A stretch of 64,000 bases of DNA from Candidatus Poribacteria bacterium (lineage in GTDB: Bacteria > Poribacteria > WGA-4E > WGA-3G): assembly GCA_003635195.1 (NCBI GenBank), contig PYIY01000029.1, positions 60,075 to 124,074 of the forward strand, read 5' to 3'. The translations under genes and the position numbers were made by a program. Positions 27,548-36,744 of the stretch are shown piece by piece. The notes under the pieces were generated by a model. The model did no database searches, had not been told where the DNA came from, and saw only the letters and a list, made by a program, of their open reading frames with translations. Every line of letters starts with the position of its first letter. Within the stretch, counting starts at the first letter, position 1.

Positions 27548-28708
27548 ATGATGGAGTGGACAGCGGAGAACAACAAAGCAACGATCAATGGGCTGCTGGA
27601 TTTCTACGCCGATCTGCTGTCGGGGTATCGGGATTTTGTTGACCAGCATCTTGATGCGGAGCTGCCTATAAAGCTGAAGGCACTTCAGGAGCTCAAATCG
27701 CTGGCGACGACGATAGAACGCCTCCTGAAGCAGTGGTCGTTTGCGTATCGAGGCTATGATGGGAACACTTACCAAGCGCGCGAAGATGCGAATGCGGCGG
27801 TCGCGGAACGAGCGTCGCTGATGGACAGCGAGACGGAAGATGATTTTCATGATGGAGACGATGCTGAATTGGTGGAATTGAAGATTATCTTGCGAGAGGT
27901 CTCGGAAATGGCGGAAAATGGGCATCCGATTAACGGAAACCCACTCACCAACATGCCAGAAGGGGTGCCGCAGTCAAAAACGCCTGTCAAAAGGACGAAA
28001 ACCGAGGTGGTCGCTGCGATTTTCGATGTACTCGAGTCGGGTGAGCAGAGGACAGCGGCGATTGCGGGTGCGATTGGACGCTCGGAACGGTCTGTGCGGC
28101 GAGATCTCGCAGAAATGAGGTCTGATGGTAGGGTGAGCGTGGTGAAAAAAGGGGTGTATCGGTTGCATCGGTCGGTGCTATGGACGGAAGCCGATAACGA
28201 GGTGCTTATCAATGAACTGCTTGCGGTCTACACTGCCCTGATCGATGCCTGTAAAGGGGAGGTCAGAGAGATATTCGGATCGCGGGAGATCAGCGACACT
28301 GAGAAGTTCCGATGCGTCAAGGCGTTCAATGGCTGTGTTGCGATGATCGATCGGTTGATGAAGCGGTGGTCGCTGGTTCATCAAGGTTGGCATACGAATC
28401 CGCGGCTGGCGAAAGCCGATGCGGAGGCGAAAACACATCACACCGAGAAAGTCGACTTAGAGGGTGCCCCACTCGAGGCGTTTTTTCGGGTTTCCATTCA
28501 CTTTGCTGCGAGTATGAAGGAGATATGTTTTAATATGCCGGAACCTCTGAAGTCCCCCGATGACGAAGTAGGTGTGTGGTCTTACGATGCGACGACTCAG
28601 GAACTGTATCCGCCGGATTCTTACGAGCCTATCAGCGAAGCGGAAGCGAGAAGGCGATTGATGAACAGAAAAAGCACTACGCCGGCATCGCTGATGCTGT
28701 TTTCCTAA
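27548..28708 (+). CDS. Winged-helix protein with duplicated flanking domains
   Basis: A 386-aa protein I cannot assign to a family. A DeoR-like winged helix is central (residues about 155-200: AAIAGAIGRSERSVRRDLAE, then DGRVSVVKKGVYRL). The regions on either side resemble each other: INGLLDFYADLLSGY...IERLLKQWSFAYRGYDGN and INELLAVYTALIDAC...IDRLMKRWSLVHQGWHTN, so an internal duplication flanks the DNA-binding domain. The start is ATG 27548 after GGGGAG. It lies divergent to parA and is followed at once by six 21-bp iterons, suggesting a replication or copy-control protein; this is inferred from context. Confidence 0.65.
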   Translation: MMEWTAENNKATINGLLDFYADLLSGYRDFVDQHLDAELPIKLKALQELKSLATTIERLLKQWSFAYRGYDGNTYQAREDANAAVAERASLMDSETEDDFHDGDDAELVELKIILREVSEMAENGHPINGNPLTNMPEGVPQSKTPVKRTKTEVVAAIFDVLESGEQRTAAIAGAIGRSERSVRRDLAEMRSDGRVSVVKKGVYRLHRSVLWTEADNEVLINELLAVYTALIDACKGEVREIFGSREISDTEKFRCVKAFNGCVAMIDRLMKRWSLVHQGWHTNPRLAKADAEAKTHHTEKVDLEGAPLEAFFRVSIHFAASMKEICFNMPEPLKSPDDEVGVWSYDATTQELYPPDSYEPISEAEARRRLMNRKSTTPASLMLFS

Positions 28709-28710
28709 AA

Positions 28711-28836
28711 TTCTGTCCTTTCGCTCGTGGATTGTGTCGGTTTGGTGTAAATTATTGTCCGTTTATGAGAAAAATCTGTCCGTTTGGTGCGTAATTGTGT
28801 CTATTTTTGACCTTATTTTGCCTGTTTTTTTGCTAT
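28711..28836 (+). repeat. Six 21-bp iterons
   Basis: Six tandem 21-bp units start at 28711, 28732, 28753, 28774, 28795 and 28816 with the core TGTCCGTTTGGTG and AA/AT at the end; the outer copies are more diverged. The exact two-turn period puts all sites on one DNA face, as in iteron origins. Confidence 0.8.
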
Positions 28837-29814
28837 CCTTTTTCCGACCGTTTTCCTCGAACCCTGATAACCATTGGATTCTCGCGTCGTGTCAGGACCG
28901 AAAAGTGGTGTTCGGGGCGGCGCGGGGCATGATTTTTTTTAACTGAGAAGCATTCAGCGAATGTGGCTATGATGGTATAGAGAGGGCGTTGCAATTCCGT
29001 GATGTATTTGGAATTTGAGCGTCTTGGGGTCTGTATCAAAATCCTCTCTATTTCAGGCATATAGGGTAGCATATAGGATTGTCTTTTGGAATGCGTTGTA
29101 GGCGATTCTCGAAAGGATTTTTATCAAAACTCCCTTGAATAGATTTTGGTTCAAAAATGCCTACTGATATGCCTACTGAAACTGGGCAGATGCCCACTGT
29201 CTGATGAAGTGTCCGTTCAGCCTTGCAAGTTCAAACGCTTTTTTCAATTTAATCGTCAAGATTTTTATTCATTTCATCTTAATGAATTTGAGCATTTGTG
29301 GACCCCTCATCTGCTATAGTTATTTATGTCGATTTTTAACTATTATTTCTATAAAAATATTATGTCATAGATAACTATAGATTATACAAAATTTTCAGGT
29401 AAAAAGCAAATTATAATCGCGAAACCACTGGAATTTCTCACGGGAATTATTTTTAATTTGCCATCCGCCAGTTTTTACGGTATAATTATTTCCTCAACAA
29501 ACGAATCGTGCGAATGGCTCGGCTGCTTGAATTGGGAATTACTGATACAGTCAGGGGACCCCACATTAACGCTAATATAGCGAACCACAAGGGCGCACCG
29601 TTGAAAATCTAAAACTCCGTTCACAGCTTGTCCATGCGTTCACAGCGTATGTTGTGTAAATTTAAAAAATCAAACCTCGTTGCTTCGGTGCATTCTGCAT
29701 CGCTTCCGGTCCCAATGTGCTTGAATTGGGAATCCTAAGGGTTTGTCATCCGATGTTTCGTCGGATTGCTCAAGGATATAGCTTTGTTTCCTTTTACGGA
29801 AAAAGGAGCCTATC
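28837..29814. other. Long intergenic region
   Basis: No gene I can support in 978 nt. It holds repeat A (29315-29414) and two copies of GCTTGAATTGGGAAT (about 29525 and 29719). The part next to the iterons is T-rich and could be the unwinding region. Confidence 0.5.
29315..29414 (+). repeat. MITE-like repeat A, copy 2
   Basis: Matches copies at 7227-7320 and 53621-53718. GTTATTTATGTC and GTCATAGATAAC form the inverted ends of the inner part; the flank reads ATTTTCAGGTAAAAAGC. No coding capacity. Confidence 0.7.
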
Positions 29815-31575
29815 ATGAACAAAGTTGAAAATAACCCGTTAGGGCTTGTTCACCCATCAGACGATTCTTCTACAGAAGTATTGCTTGTAAAGCAGTGTCT
29901 TCAGGCGTTAGGTTTTTCTGAAACGGATCAAGCGTGGCTCGTTTCGGTTTTTAAGCGTCCGGACTGCTTTGGCGATTCCCACGGTGTTTCTATATTTAAT
30001 AACGAGTTTTCGGGTGACTTTGCGGCGCACATCCTCCCGTGTACTGTGGAGGTGTTCAGCGAACCTATTCAAGCAGAGAAAAACCAGCAAACCCGTTTGG
30101 CGTTTCTTTTGCACTCTCTGCTTGGATTTGGCAGACTCGGCGGCAAAGCATGGTTGCCCAATGTCGGTCTCAAGAAGTCGGATGATTCGACAGATATTCC
30201 TGGGTGGATTCTCGAATTCCAGAAACATGCACAATTTTGTGCCCGAAATTTGGACTGGAATCAACTCAAAACGCTTCCACATTTTGATGATCTGTTGCCG
30301 TTTCTCTTACCAGAAGGCGTGCCTTTAGATCAGATTGTTGATCTGGATCTCTTGGATCCGATACCACGGCGAAATTGGTCCAGCAACGATCCTATCGATC
30401 CGAAACATCTCGAATTCCGGCTCATCTGGCGATTTCGGGATGAGGAAAACCGGCGTGAAAACGTAAGGTTAGATACACTTCTCCCAATTTTTTCCGGTTT
30501 CCCGGACGATGTTCTCGGCGATAAGATACTTGGGCTTCTGAACACCATCTATGATGCGATGACACGCGCATCTTGGAAGTTGCCTTGGGAAGACCGATTG
30601 GATCCGTTGAATGATGGATGGCGTACTGTTGCCCATGAACTCATCCCGTTTTTGGAACTCCTCAACGACAGAAAACCGGAGGCAATTCAGGAACACTCCC
30701 CTTTACTCAAGGCATGGTGGCAACTATCCAAGTTAATTTATGGTTGGAGCAATGGAGGCTTGGTGTCTGAACTCCCTGATGAATTGCGAAGTCGGCTCTT
30801 AGAGAGTGCTTCCCGGCATATCGGCATCTTACGGTCTGTGTTAAGGGACACGCCTGAACTCTTTGAAGATGAGAATGTTTCTGATTTTTATGAGAAAGCC
30901 TTCTACGTTTTGTTGGCTTTTGCTACCCCGTGGAAACGTTTGAAGCCGCTGCTGCTCGCTTTCACGGAGATGACCGAACGAGCCGTTGCCTCGCATCTCA
31001 GCTTTTGGAATGAGTCTGGACAAGAATCTCCGCCGCATCCGTATAGCCAAATCCCACTATGGATCGGGATGTCGATGTATCCCCAACACCTTCAGGATGA
31101 ACTAAAGCGAGACCCGCATCTCCAGGAATTGCGGGAAGAATTCGCCAAGTTTTGCCTTGGACGGCTCAGAACGAAGGTAAAGCATAAGGAGGCAGGATAT
31201 ACCAATAAAGATTTTGTGGAGCCACGTCCTGTGTGGCGCGGGTGTTATGTTCAGGCGTTGAAAGTACTGGGTGTCAATCCCGGCGGACGGGCACACCGGA
31301 CGTTGTTCTGGCTCTTGAACAACGATCCAGACAAAGGGGTTCGGGAATACGCAAAACACGTCCATCGGCAGGTTCGGCATCTCGATCGGAACAGACCGAA
31401 TTTAGCGGAAGGTGCATCGCCGCGTAGACCGCTGTTTGAAGCGTTCTGGTGGCTTCGGCAGGCACATCTCATCACGCTTGGTGTAGAAGTCGATCAGCCG
31501 GGTGCGATGCGGACTCGCCAAAAAGAGTTGCATCGGACGCGTGAAAAAGAGGATCGCTACAATCAGAAAAGATAG
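29815..31575 (+). CDS. Large hypothetical protein, mostly helical
   Basis: A 586-aa protein with AAAAAGGAG before its ATG. I do not recognise the family. No signal peptide or membrane helix is seen. It is rich in Leu, Trp, Pro and charged residues; the predicted helices include a long HEAT-like central section (about 240-420). The C-terminus is basic (RTRQKELHRTREKEDRYNQK), which could bind nucleic acid. It stands 249 nt upstream of the beta-CASP nuclease in the same orientation, inside accessory DNA between replicon modules. A role with that nuclease is possible but unproved. Confidence 0.6.
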   Translation: MNKVENNPLGLVHPSDDSSTEVLLVKQCLQALGFSETDQAWLVSVFKRPDCFGDSHGVSIFNNEFSGDFAAHILPCTVEVFSEPIQAEKNQQTRLAFLLHSLLGFGRLGGKAWLPNVGLKKSDDSTDIPGWILEFQKHAQFCARNLDWNQLKTLPHFDDLLPFLLPEGVPLDQIVDLDLLDPIPRRNWSSNDPIDPKHLEFRLIWRFRDEENRRENVRLDTLLPIFSGFPDDVLGDKILGLLNTIYDAMTRASWKLPWEDRLDPLNDGWRTVAHELIPFLELLNDRKPEAIQEHSPLLKAWWQLSKLIYGWSNGGLVSELPDELRSRLLESASRHIGILRSVLRDTPELFEDENVSDFYEKAFYVLLAFATPWKRLKPLLLAFTEMTERAVASHLSFWNESGQESPPHPYSQIPLWIGMSMYPQHLQDELKRDPHLQELREEFAKFCLGRLRTKVKHKEAGYTNKDFVEPRPVWRGCYVQALKVLGVNPGGRAHRTLFWLLNNDPDKGVREYAKHVHRQVRHLDRNRPNLAEGASPRRPLFEAFWWLRQAHLITLGVEVDQPGAMRTRQKELHRTREKEDRYNQKR

Positions 31576-31824
31576 TCTCACCCTAAAGCAACATATTCTT
31601 TTCATGAATAAAGCACATCAAACTTGGTGAATCAATATTCACGTTTTGAACTATCGTTTCGATGATTCATGAATTGTGTTGACGAGGGTGTCTTTTTCAC
31701 TTTTTCCACACCGAGCACTTTGAGGACTTAAGTACCTCACGCTTGGTACACTATGGAAACTTCATTACGACCTTACAGATGGATACCCATATCTGTTTGT
31801 TGGGTCACAACGATAGGAGTTAAC

Positions 31825-33441
31825 ATGAACCTCCATTTTTCTGGGGGTGCCAACGAAGTTGGTGCTTCCTCCACATTGATTGAAATTGAAGAAAGTCGCA
31901 TTCTCGTAGATGCAGGTATCCGAATGGGGCCCGGACAGGTCTCACCATTGCCCGATTTCCCAGACTTTGCCAAGATAGGCATGCCTGACGCGGTCCTCCT
32001 GACACACGCACACACCGATCATACGGGTGCGTTGCCTGTATTGCACAACATGTTGTCCGCGGATGTAAAGATATATTGTACGCCCGCGACGAAAGCAATT
32101 ACAAAGGTTTTGTTAGAGGACAGTGCGCGTCGGATGGCGCGCGAGGAAGAAAATGACGAGGCACTGCGGTATATCCCGGCGGATGTCGCTGCAGTATTGA
32201 ACCGTATGGAAATCGTGGGCTGGTTAGAACCGAGAGAAGTCTGTCCGGGTGTGACAGCCACTTGGATTCCTGCTGGACACATTTTGGGCGCGGCAATGAT
32301 CCATATTCAAGGCAAGCACGAAAGCATCTTGATGACAGGCGATGTGTCTGTTACCAATCAACTGACGATTCGAGGCCTTGCTCTGCCTTCATGGTGCAAA
32401 AAACCCGATGTAATGGTAATGGAGTCAACCTACGGCAATCGCCAACACGAAGTGCCCCGAAAACAGGAAGCGAAAAGACTCGTTGCGGATGTCGCAGAAG
32501 TGATTGCAGCAGGCGGCAAAGTGTTGATTCCAGCGTTTGCGGTTGGACGCTCCCAGGAAGTCATCCTGATTTTGAAGCGTGCCATGGAACGCAAAGAAAT
32601 TCCTGAATTCCCAGTATACGTTGATGGAATGGTGCGCAAGGTCAATGGCCTATACGCAGATTTTGTAGATGAACTTCAACCATCTTTGAGGCGTAAAGCA
32701 GAACGCGGTGAACGCCTTTTCTATTCCGATTCCATAAAAAAGGTGGCATCGCGTGGCGAGAGTGACAGTATTTTAAAAGGACCCCCGTGTTGTATTGTAG
32801 CCTCGTCGGGGATGTTAGTTGGGGGTATGTCAAGTCACTACGCGAAGCAGTTAGTCCGAGATCCGAAGAACCTCATTGCGATTACTGGGTATCAAGGGGA
32901 AGGCACACCTGGACGCGCACTGGAGAATCTACAAAAGGTAGGAGAGCACGCTGAAGGTGAATGGCAATTGGATGCTGAAACGTCTGTGTGCGTGAAATGT
33001 CGGGTGAAACGCTATTCGCTTTCGGCACACGCGGACAGTCATGAGCTGCTGGCATTGGTTGAGGAGGTGCAGCCGCGTAAACTGTTTGTTGTGCACGGGA
33101 ATGCGGAGGCGCGTGGCGAATTGTTTAAATCTGTCTGTAAAGCATGTCCAGCCGTAGATGTGAAACTTCCTGAAAACGGTCGAGCGTACCTTGTAAAGAA
33201 ACGTATAGGCATTTCAAAAGGAAGACGATTCAGCAACGACAGAATCTCTGAAATCGCTGCCTTTGTGCGAAAAAGGCAACTCAAGGGACCCTTTCACGTC
33301 CGGGAATTAGCAGAGATCTGGTTCGGCACAGAAGCAATCACACCGGTAGGGGCGGCGTTCTTCAAATGGTGTTTGTCGTTAGAAGGTCAGTTCTTTGCGC
33401 GCGGGACTGGGAATGTATTCCACCTGCGGCAGATTGGTTAA
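31825..33441 (+). CDS. Beta-CASP metallo-beta-lactamase-fold nuclease
   Basis: A 538-aa RNA-processing-type MBL nuclease, of the CPSF/Ysh1-like prokaryotic branch. Metal-binding motifs are intact: THAHTDHTGA (motif 2), PAGHILGAAMI (motif 3), MTGDVS (motif 4); beta-CASP motifs follow with ESTYG and the late SAHAD. Residues about 460-538 form an extra C-terminal domain (FSNDRISEIAAFVRKR...FHVRELAEIWFG) resembling a winged helix, not part of the core family. ATG 31825 has AGGAG; the longer in-frame start at 31753 lacks one. Chromosomal housekeeping versus accessory role is unclear. Confidence 0.88.
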   Translation: MNLHFSGGANEVGASSTLIEIEESRILVDAGIRMGPGQVSPLPDFPDFAKIGMPDAVLLTHAHTDHTGALPVLHNMLSADVKIYCTPATKAITKVLLEDSARRMAREEENDEALRYIPADVAAVLNRMEIVGWLEPREVCPGVTATWIPAGHILGAAMIHIQGKHESILMTGDVSVTNQLTIRGLALPSWCKKPDVMVMESTYGNRQHEVPRKQEAKRLVADVAEVIAAGGKVLIPAFAVGRSQEVILILKRAMERKEIPEFPVYVDGMVRKVNGLYADFVDELQPSLRRKAERGERLFYSDSIKKVASRGESDSILKGPPCCIVASSGMLVGGMSSHYAKQLVRDPKNLIAITGYQGEGTPGRALENLQKVGEHAEGEWQLDAETSVCVKCRVKRYSLSAHADSHELLALVEEVQPRKLFVVHGNAEARGELFKSVCKACPAVDVKLPENGRAYLVKKRIGISKGRRFSNDRISEIAAFVRKRQLKGPFHVRELAEIWFGTEAITPVGAAFFKWCLSLEGQFFARGTGNVFHLRQIG

Positions 33442-33529
33442 ACGTTGCGAACCGCTGGCGTATCCGTAGATGAAACGCTTGTCTACGCGTGACGGGGTGC
33501 CCTGCTGTATTCGACATCCCGCCATGCCC

Positions 33530-33584
33530 ACAAACGGAAACCAACCGCGTGGTTGGTAGTGCTACGTAGACGGCTTCCGTTTGT
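33530..33584. terminator. Hairpin between convergent genes
   Basis: ACAAACGGAA (33530-33539) pairs with TTCCGTTTGT (33575-33584), enclosing an inner hairpin ACCAACC-GCGT-GGTTGGT. It lies between the beta-CASP gene and the convergent recombinase. Probably a bidirectional terminator or REP; an attachment site is less likely. Confidence 0.45.
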
Positions 33585-33617
33585 AATATGTGAATAGCCT
33601 GAACGCAAGGGGCGTCG

Positions 33618-34553
33618 CTACCGAGACTTACCGTCTTTGAATCGTGCGATAGCACCGCGCTCGGCTAACTCTGCTTTGGCGTAGTGAGCGGGCATCTGTG
33701 AGGATTTCCAGCGTCCTGCGACTTGCATATCCACAACAGTGGCTCCTGCTTGTGCGAGTGAAACAGCGGAACCGACTCGGAGCGAGTGCCCAGAGATGAA
33801 CCCGTCTACGCCTGCTGCGCGGGATCGCTTCTGAATGATTCGCCGTACGGAGTGGGGGTGGAGTCGTGTCGGCTGGATATGGTCGCCGCGGCGGATGTGC
33901 CGGAACAACGGACCGTCTGTGATCCCCGCGATGTGGAGATATTCAGCAATGACGCGGCGTGTCATGTCACAAACGTAGAGGCTTTCGCCAGAACCTTCTT
34001 GGTCGGTTTTTGAGACTCGGACGAGGAGCGTCTTTTCTTTGAAGTCCGCTACATTCACAGCAATAACTTCGCCAATCCGCAAAAGACAATCGCTCATGAG
34101 TCGGATCATCGCGGCGTCGCGTAAGCCTGCGAGGGTGCCTTCAGTCTCGGCAATGATACAGATGCGTTCCACCTGCTGCCAGATGAGTCCGTCGACCTGC
34201 CCGCGTCCTCTCTCTTTTCCATCGCGACGGATACCTGCCAATGTTGCGAGTGTGATGGGAAGGTTCATCTGTTGCGTGGACTGGTGTTTGAGTTGCCACT
34301 TCACTGCGGCGACGAGTTGCCCAATCGTTGCCGGTGATTTCCCATCTTTGTGCAAAGTAGTGATGTAAGTGGCTAACAATTCATCGGAGAGGGATCGTCC
34401 TGATAGCCACCTCTCTAAAGCGTGGAGTGCGCGCCGATAGGCTTTGCGCGTGTTTTCTGCGACAGACGCGTTGATGAGAGATTCGGTTTCTTCGGGGAGA
34501 TGTGGGACCTGTAGATTCGATTCAATTGCGTTAACGATAGCGTTCATAGGCAT
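33618..34553 (-). CDS. Tyrosine recombinase (XerC/integrase family)
   Basis: A 311-aa site-specific recombinase. The N-terminal SAM-like DNA-binding domain (NTRKAYRRALHALERWL) is followed by the catalytic domain with LRIGE (Arg), SGHSLRVG (H-x-x-R), GRWKSSQ (W in place of the second H) and HYAKA (Tyr nucleophile). All catalytic positions are visible. It is unlike the shorter integrase at 35.5 kb. It may integrate or resolve the plasmid-like segment; no att site could be defined. Confidence 0.88.
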   Translation of the reverse strand: MPMNAIVNAIESNLQVPHLPEETESLINASVAENTRKAYRRALHALERWLSGRSLSDELLATYITTLHKDGKSPATIGQLVAAVKWQLKHQSTQQMNLPITLATLAGIRRDGKERGRGQVDGLIWQQVERICIIAETEGTLAGLRDAAMIRLMSDCLLRIGEVIAVNVADFKEKTLLVRVSKTDQEGSGESLYVCDMTRRVIAEYLHIAGITDGPLFRHIRRGDHIQPTRLHPHSVRRIIQKRSRAAGVDGFISGHSLRVGSAVSLAQAGATVVDMQVAGRWKSSQMPAHYAKAELAERGAIARFKDGKSR

Positions 34554-34858
34554 ACCTCTAAAATTGGATAGTGCGGGATAATTCGCATTATATAACGCTA
34601 TCGTCGCGGGTTGGATACAACCTGACTCTATTTGTCAAAGCGTACTTGGCCTAAATAAGCGTTGGCACTTCATAAATTTCTCATATTATCAATCGAACCT
34701 CTCTATCCTACTAAAAACTTCTGTCCTCGTCAAAAAATCTAAAGATCTGGATTTTCTTTTGTAAATAGTATATTCTTAATTGCAACTGCTGCGCCGTATC
34801 TCAAAAAAGAAGATAACTGCCGTCCATTGGGTGGTCCTATCGTACCAGGAGTCTAAAA
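34554..34858. other. Intergenic, AT-rich
   Basis: About 305 nt between divergent genes. A short palindromic stretch (GATAGCGTTATATAATGCGAATTAT area, 34570-34610) sits in the recombinase promoter region. Nothing else supported. Confidence 0.35.
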
Positions 34859-35281
34859 ATGTTAGATGCGATGCTGGTGCTTTCATTAACAGTTGTACTA
34901 ACTTGCTTTTTCTTTTGGGTTCTTTTAGAAAAAGGTTGTTTACCAGCTCTTTTGGTACTATCCTTGCCGTTGCTGCCTATCATAATAATTGTGGTAGTGG
35001 TGATTTGTAAGGCAATCTACGGTATGCACGGGACTTTTGGCGTAATTGCACTGATATTTTGCACGTGTATAGCAGTTATACCATTTGTTTTCGTCATAGG
35101 TATATTAATGGATGTGGAGTATGGCATTGATATTTTTAAGTGGAACATACGCTGGCCTAGGGACCCAAAAAAGCAACTGAAAAGGCTCGTCAAAGCAGGC
35201 GAAAGACGAAATAGACGACTCTTGAGAAAAGCGTCAAAAAGGAGAAAAGCAGTAGAAAAAGCGACAGGGAAAACAGATTAG
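34859..35281 (+). CDS. Membrane protein with basic C-terminal tail, unknown
   Basis: A 140-aa protein; AGGAG precedes the ATG. Three hydrophobic segments (about 4-24, 28-52, 59-86) are followed by a strongly basic tail (KKQLKRLVKAGERRNRRLLR, then KASKRRK). Unknown family. The tail could bind nucleic acid or acidic lipid. It stands alone between two recombinase genes and ends in a hairpin. Confidence 0.5.
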   Translation: MLDAMLVLSLTVVLTCFFFWVLLEKGCLPALLVLSLPLLPIIIIVVVVICKAIYGMHGTFGVIALIFCTCIAVIPFVFVIGILMDVEYGIDIFKWNIRWPRDPKKQLKRLVKAGERRNRRLLRKASKRRKAVEKATGKTD

Positions 35282-35288
35282 TATAAAA

Positions 35289-35321
35289 AGTAGACAACGT
35301 CTAACAGGAACGTTGTCTACT
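35289..35321 (+). terminator. Terminator-like hairpin
   Basis: AGTAGACAACG (35289-35299) pairs with CGTTGTCTACT (35311-35321). An A-run precedes it and CTATATT follows. Located 8 nt after the membrane protein stop. Confidence 0.55.
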
Positions 35322-35509
35322 CTATATTCACACCAATATGCAACAAGGGGAACCACCATGTTTACCCATTTACCGCTCCTCGTGAAAATTGCGAGTGTAA
35401 ACTAAGACTGTTTCGTGGTTATGAGATTTTGATAATTTCGGTGGTGGTTTCCTCATTTCGTAGTTTTGAGAGGTCGTAGCCCCGAAGTGCGAGTTCCAAG
35501 AAGAGAGTC

Positions 35510-36172
35510 TCATCGGCATTTTCTTGAGTTCACCGCCGAGAAACCGAAATGAACGTGACGAAAAATAGTTCTGTCACGTTCAACCGCCATCGCTTCAACG
35601 GTTTGCCGCGCCGTGGCGTAATTGACACCGATATACTTCTGCGTCGTCGCCACGGATCTATGCTCCAAAAGCTCCTGCACTAAATAGATGTCGCTACTCT
35701 CCTCGTAAGCCCGCTGGGCAAATGATTTGCGTATGGAATGCGTCGCCAATTTGCCGTTCAAGCCTGCCGCGGTAAACGCCTGTTTGAGCATCTCGTGGGC
35801 GGTCTGACGGTTCATCGCCACCCGTCCGTTCTTGTTCCTCGATGGGAAGAGTGGACAGTTCGCTCTGGTGGTTCGGTACCGCTCCCGGTGAAACGCAATG
35901 AGTTCATCAATGGCGCGGCGACCATCGCAATTCACCGGCACGGCACAGCTGATCTCTCCGCCTTTGACGATGGATTTGTCGAAAAGCAGATCCGTGACGG
36001 CCCGTCGGCTCTGCCAAACATCGCCGATCGACAGGTTCAGCAGCTCAGAGATGCGCCCGCCGGTACTGAAACCGAGCATGAAAAGCCCGCGGTTGCGAAC
36101 GGAAAACGTCCCGGTGAAACATGCCGACACTTGGCGGATCTCGGTGTTGTTAAGGAGTCGGGTGCCTTTCAT
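35510..36172 (-). CDS. Small tyrosine recombinase, C-terminus frameshifted
   Basis: A 220-aa integrase made mainly of the catalytic domain. GGRISELLNL supplies the first Arg, THSIRKSFAQR the H-x-x-R, LEHRSVATTQKY the second His and Tyr. A relative at 53.4-54.4 kb continues past the Tyr with a tail FLGGELKQTADETLFLELAL. Here the same tail (FLGGELKK...ADETLFLELALRGYDLS) is present in 35443-35545 but out of frame, so the C-terminus has shifted. Catalysis may survive because the active site is complete. Related broken copies at 54 and 55.6 kb show it belongs to a recurring module with rep. Confidence 0.8.
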   Translation of the reverse strand: MKGTRLLNNTEIRQVSACFTGTFSVRNRGLFMLGFSTGGRISELLNLSIGDVWQSRRAVTDLLFDKSIVKGGEISCAVPVNCDGRRAIDELIAFHRERYRTTRANCPLFPSRNKNGRVAMNRQTAHEMLKQAFTAAGLNGKLATHSIRKSFAQRAYEESSDIYLVQELLEHRSVATTQKYIGVNYATARQTVEAMAVERDRTIFRHVHFGFSAVNSRKCR

Positions 36173-36290
36173 ATTCGTGGGATGTTATCCTATAAAGCCA
36201 GGCTTCTAAGAAGAACGTGCGCCGTCCGATTTCAAAAGCTTGGAAACGATCATCTGCTCGTGACGGCAGTGCTTGGAGTTGAATACCTTC

Positions 36291-36347
36291 TTACTGCAGG
36301 TAGCGAAGTAGTTCGTGCCAGTATCTTCTCGCCCATTCACGTGCCAT
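36291..36347 (-). CDS. Possible 18-aa peptide upstream of integrase
   Basis: ATG behind AAAAGGAGGG encodes MAREWARRYWHELLRYLQ then TAA. The strong ribosome-binding site is unusual for a random frame. It resembles the start of the DUF4268 protein at 57.6 kb (RRYW...YLRQR), so it may be a remnant of such a gene. Confidence 0.35.
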   Translation of the reverse strand: MAREWARRYWHELLRYLQ

Positions 36348-36744
36348 AATGCCCTCCTTTTCTGTCAATTTTCAAGAGATTTTCAAAGTGTGGAAAAAGA
36401 TGTAAATCCGAAAGGGTGTCAATCCTCCCCACCTGCCTCATCTATATCAAAGTAATCCAGATCCACCGTCCCCAATTTGTTCATTTGTAGAGATATGTGT
36501 TAAGATTCCAATTTGGCAAGATTTTCCTCAATCAGGTCAATTGCATTGTTTCAAAGCGCCCCAAGTGGTTATATTTTTTCTTCTCTGAAGTGATGGTGCA
36601 GCTGTTGCGGTGGAAATCCTGTCCACGAGCGTATAAGCAATTTAAAACAAAACGTTCCGCCGTGTCAAAAAAAAAGCAGTACGTCCGGTGCAGCACTACA
36701 GGTGTGCAGACGCGCAACACTGCAGATGTCCCCTATGTGACACA
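36348..36744. other. Intergenic between integrase and rep
   Basis: Nearly 400 nt without a supported gene. An A-run at 36668-36675 and short inverted stretches only. Confidence 0.4.

Noticed and set aside
33530..33584. Integron attC-like site next to the recombinase
   Set aside because: The inverted repeat lacks the paired core sites, there is no cassette array, and it sits between convergent genes, so a terminator or REP is simpler.
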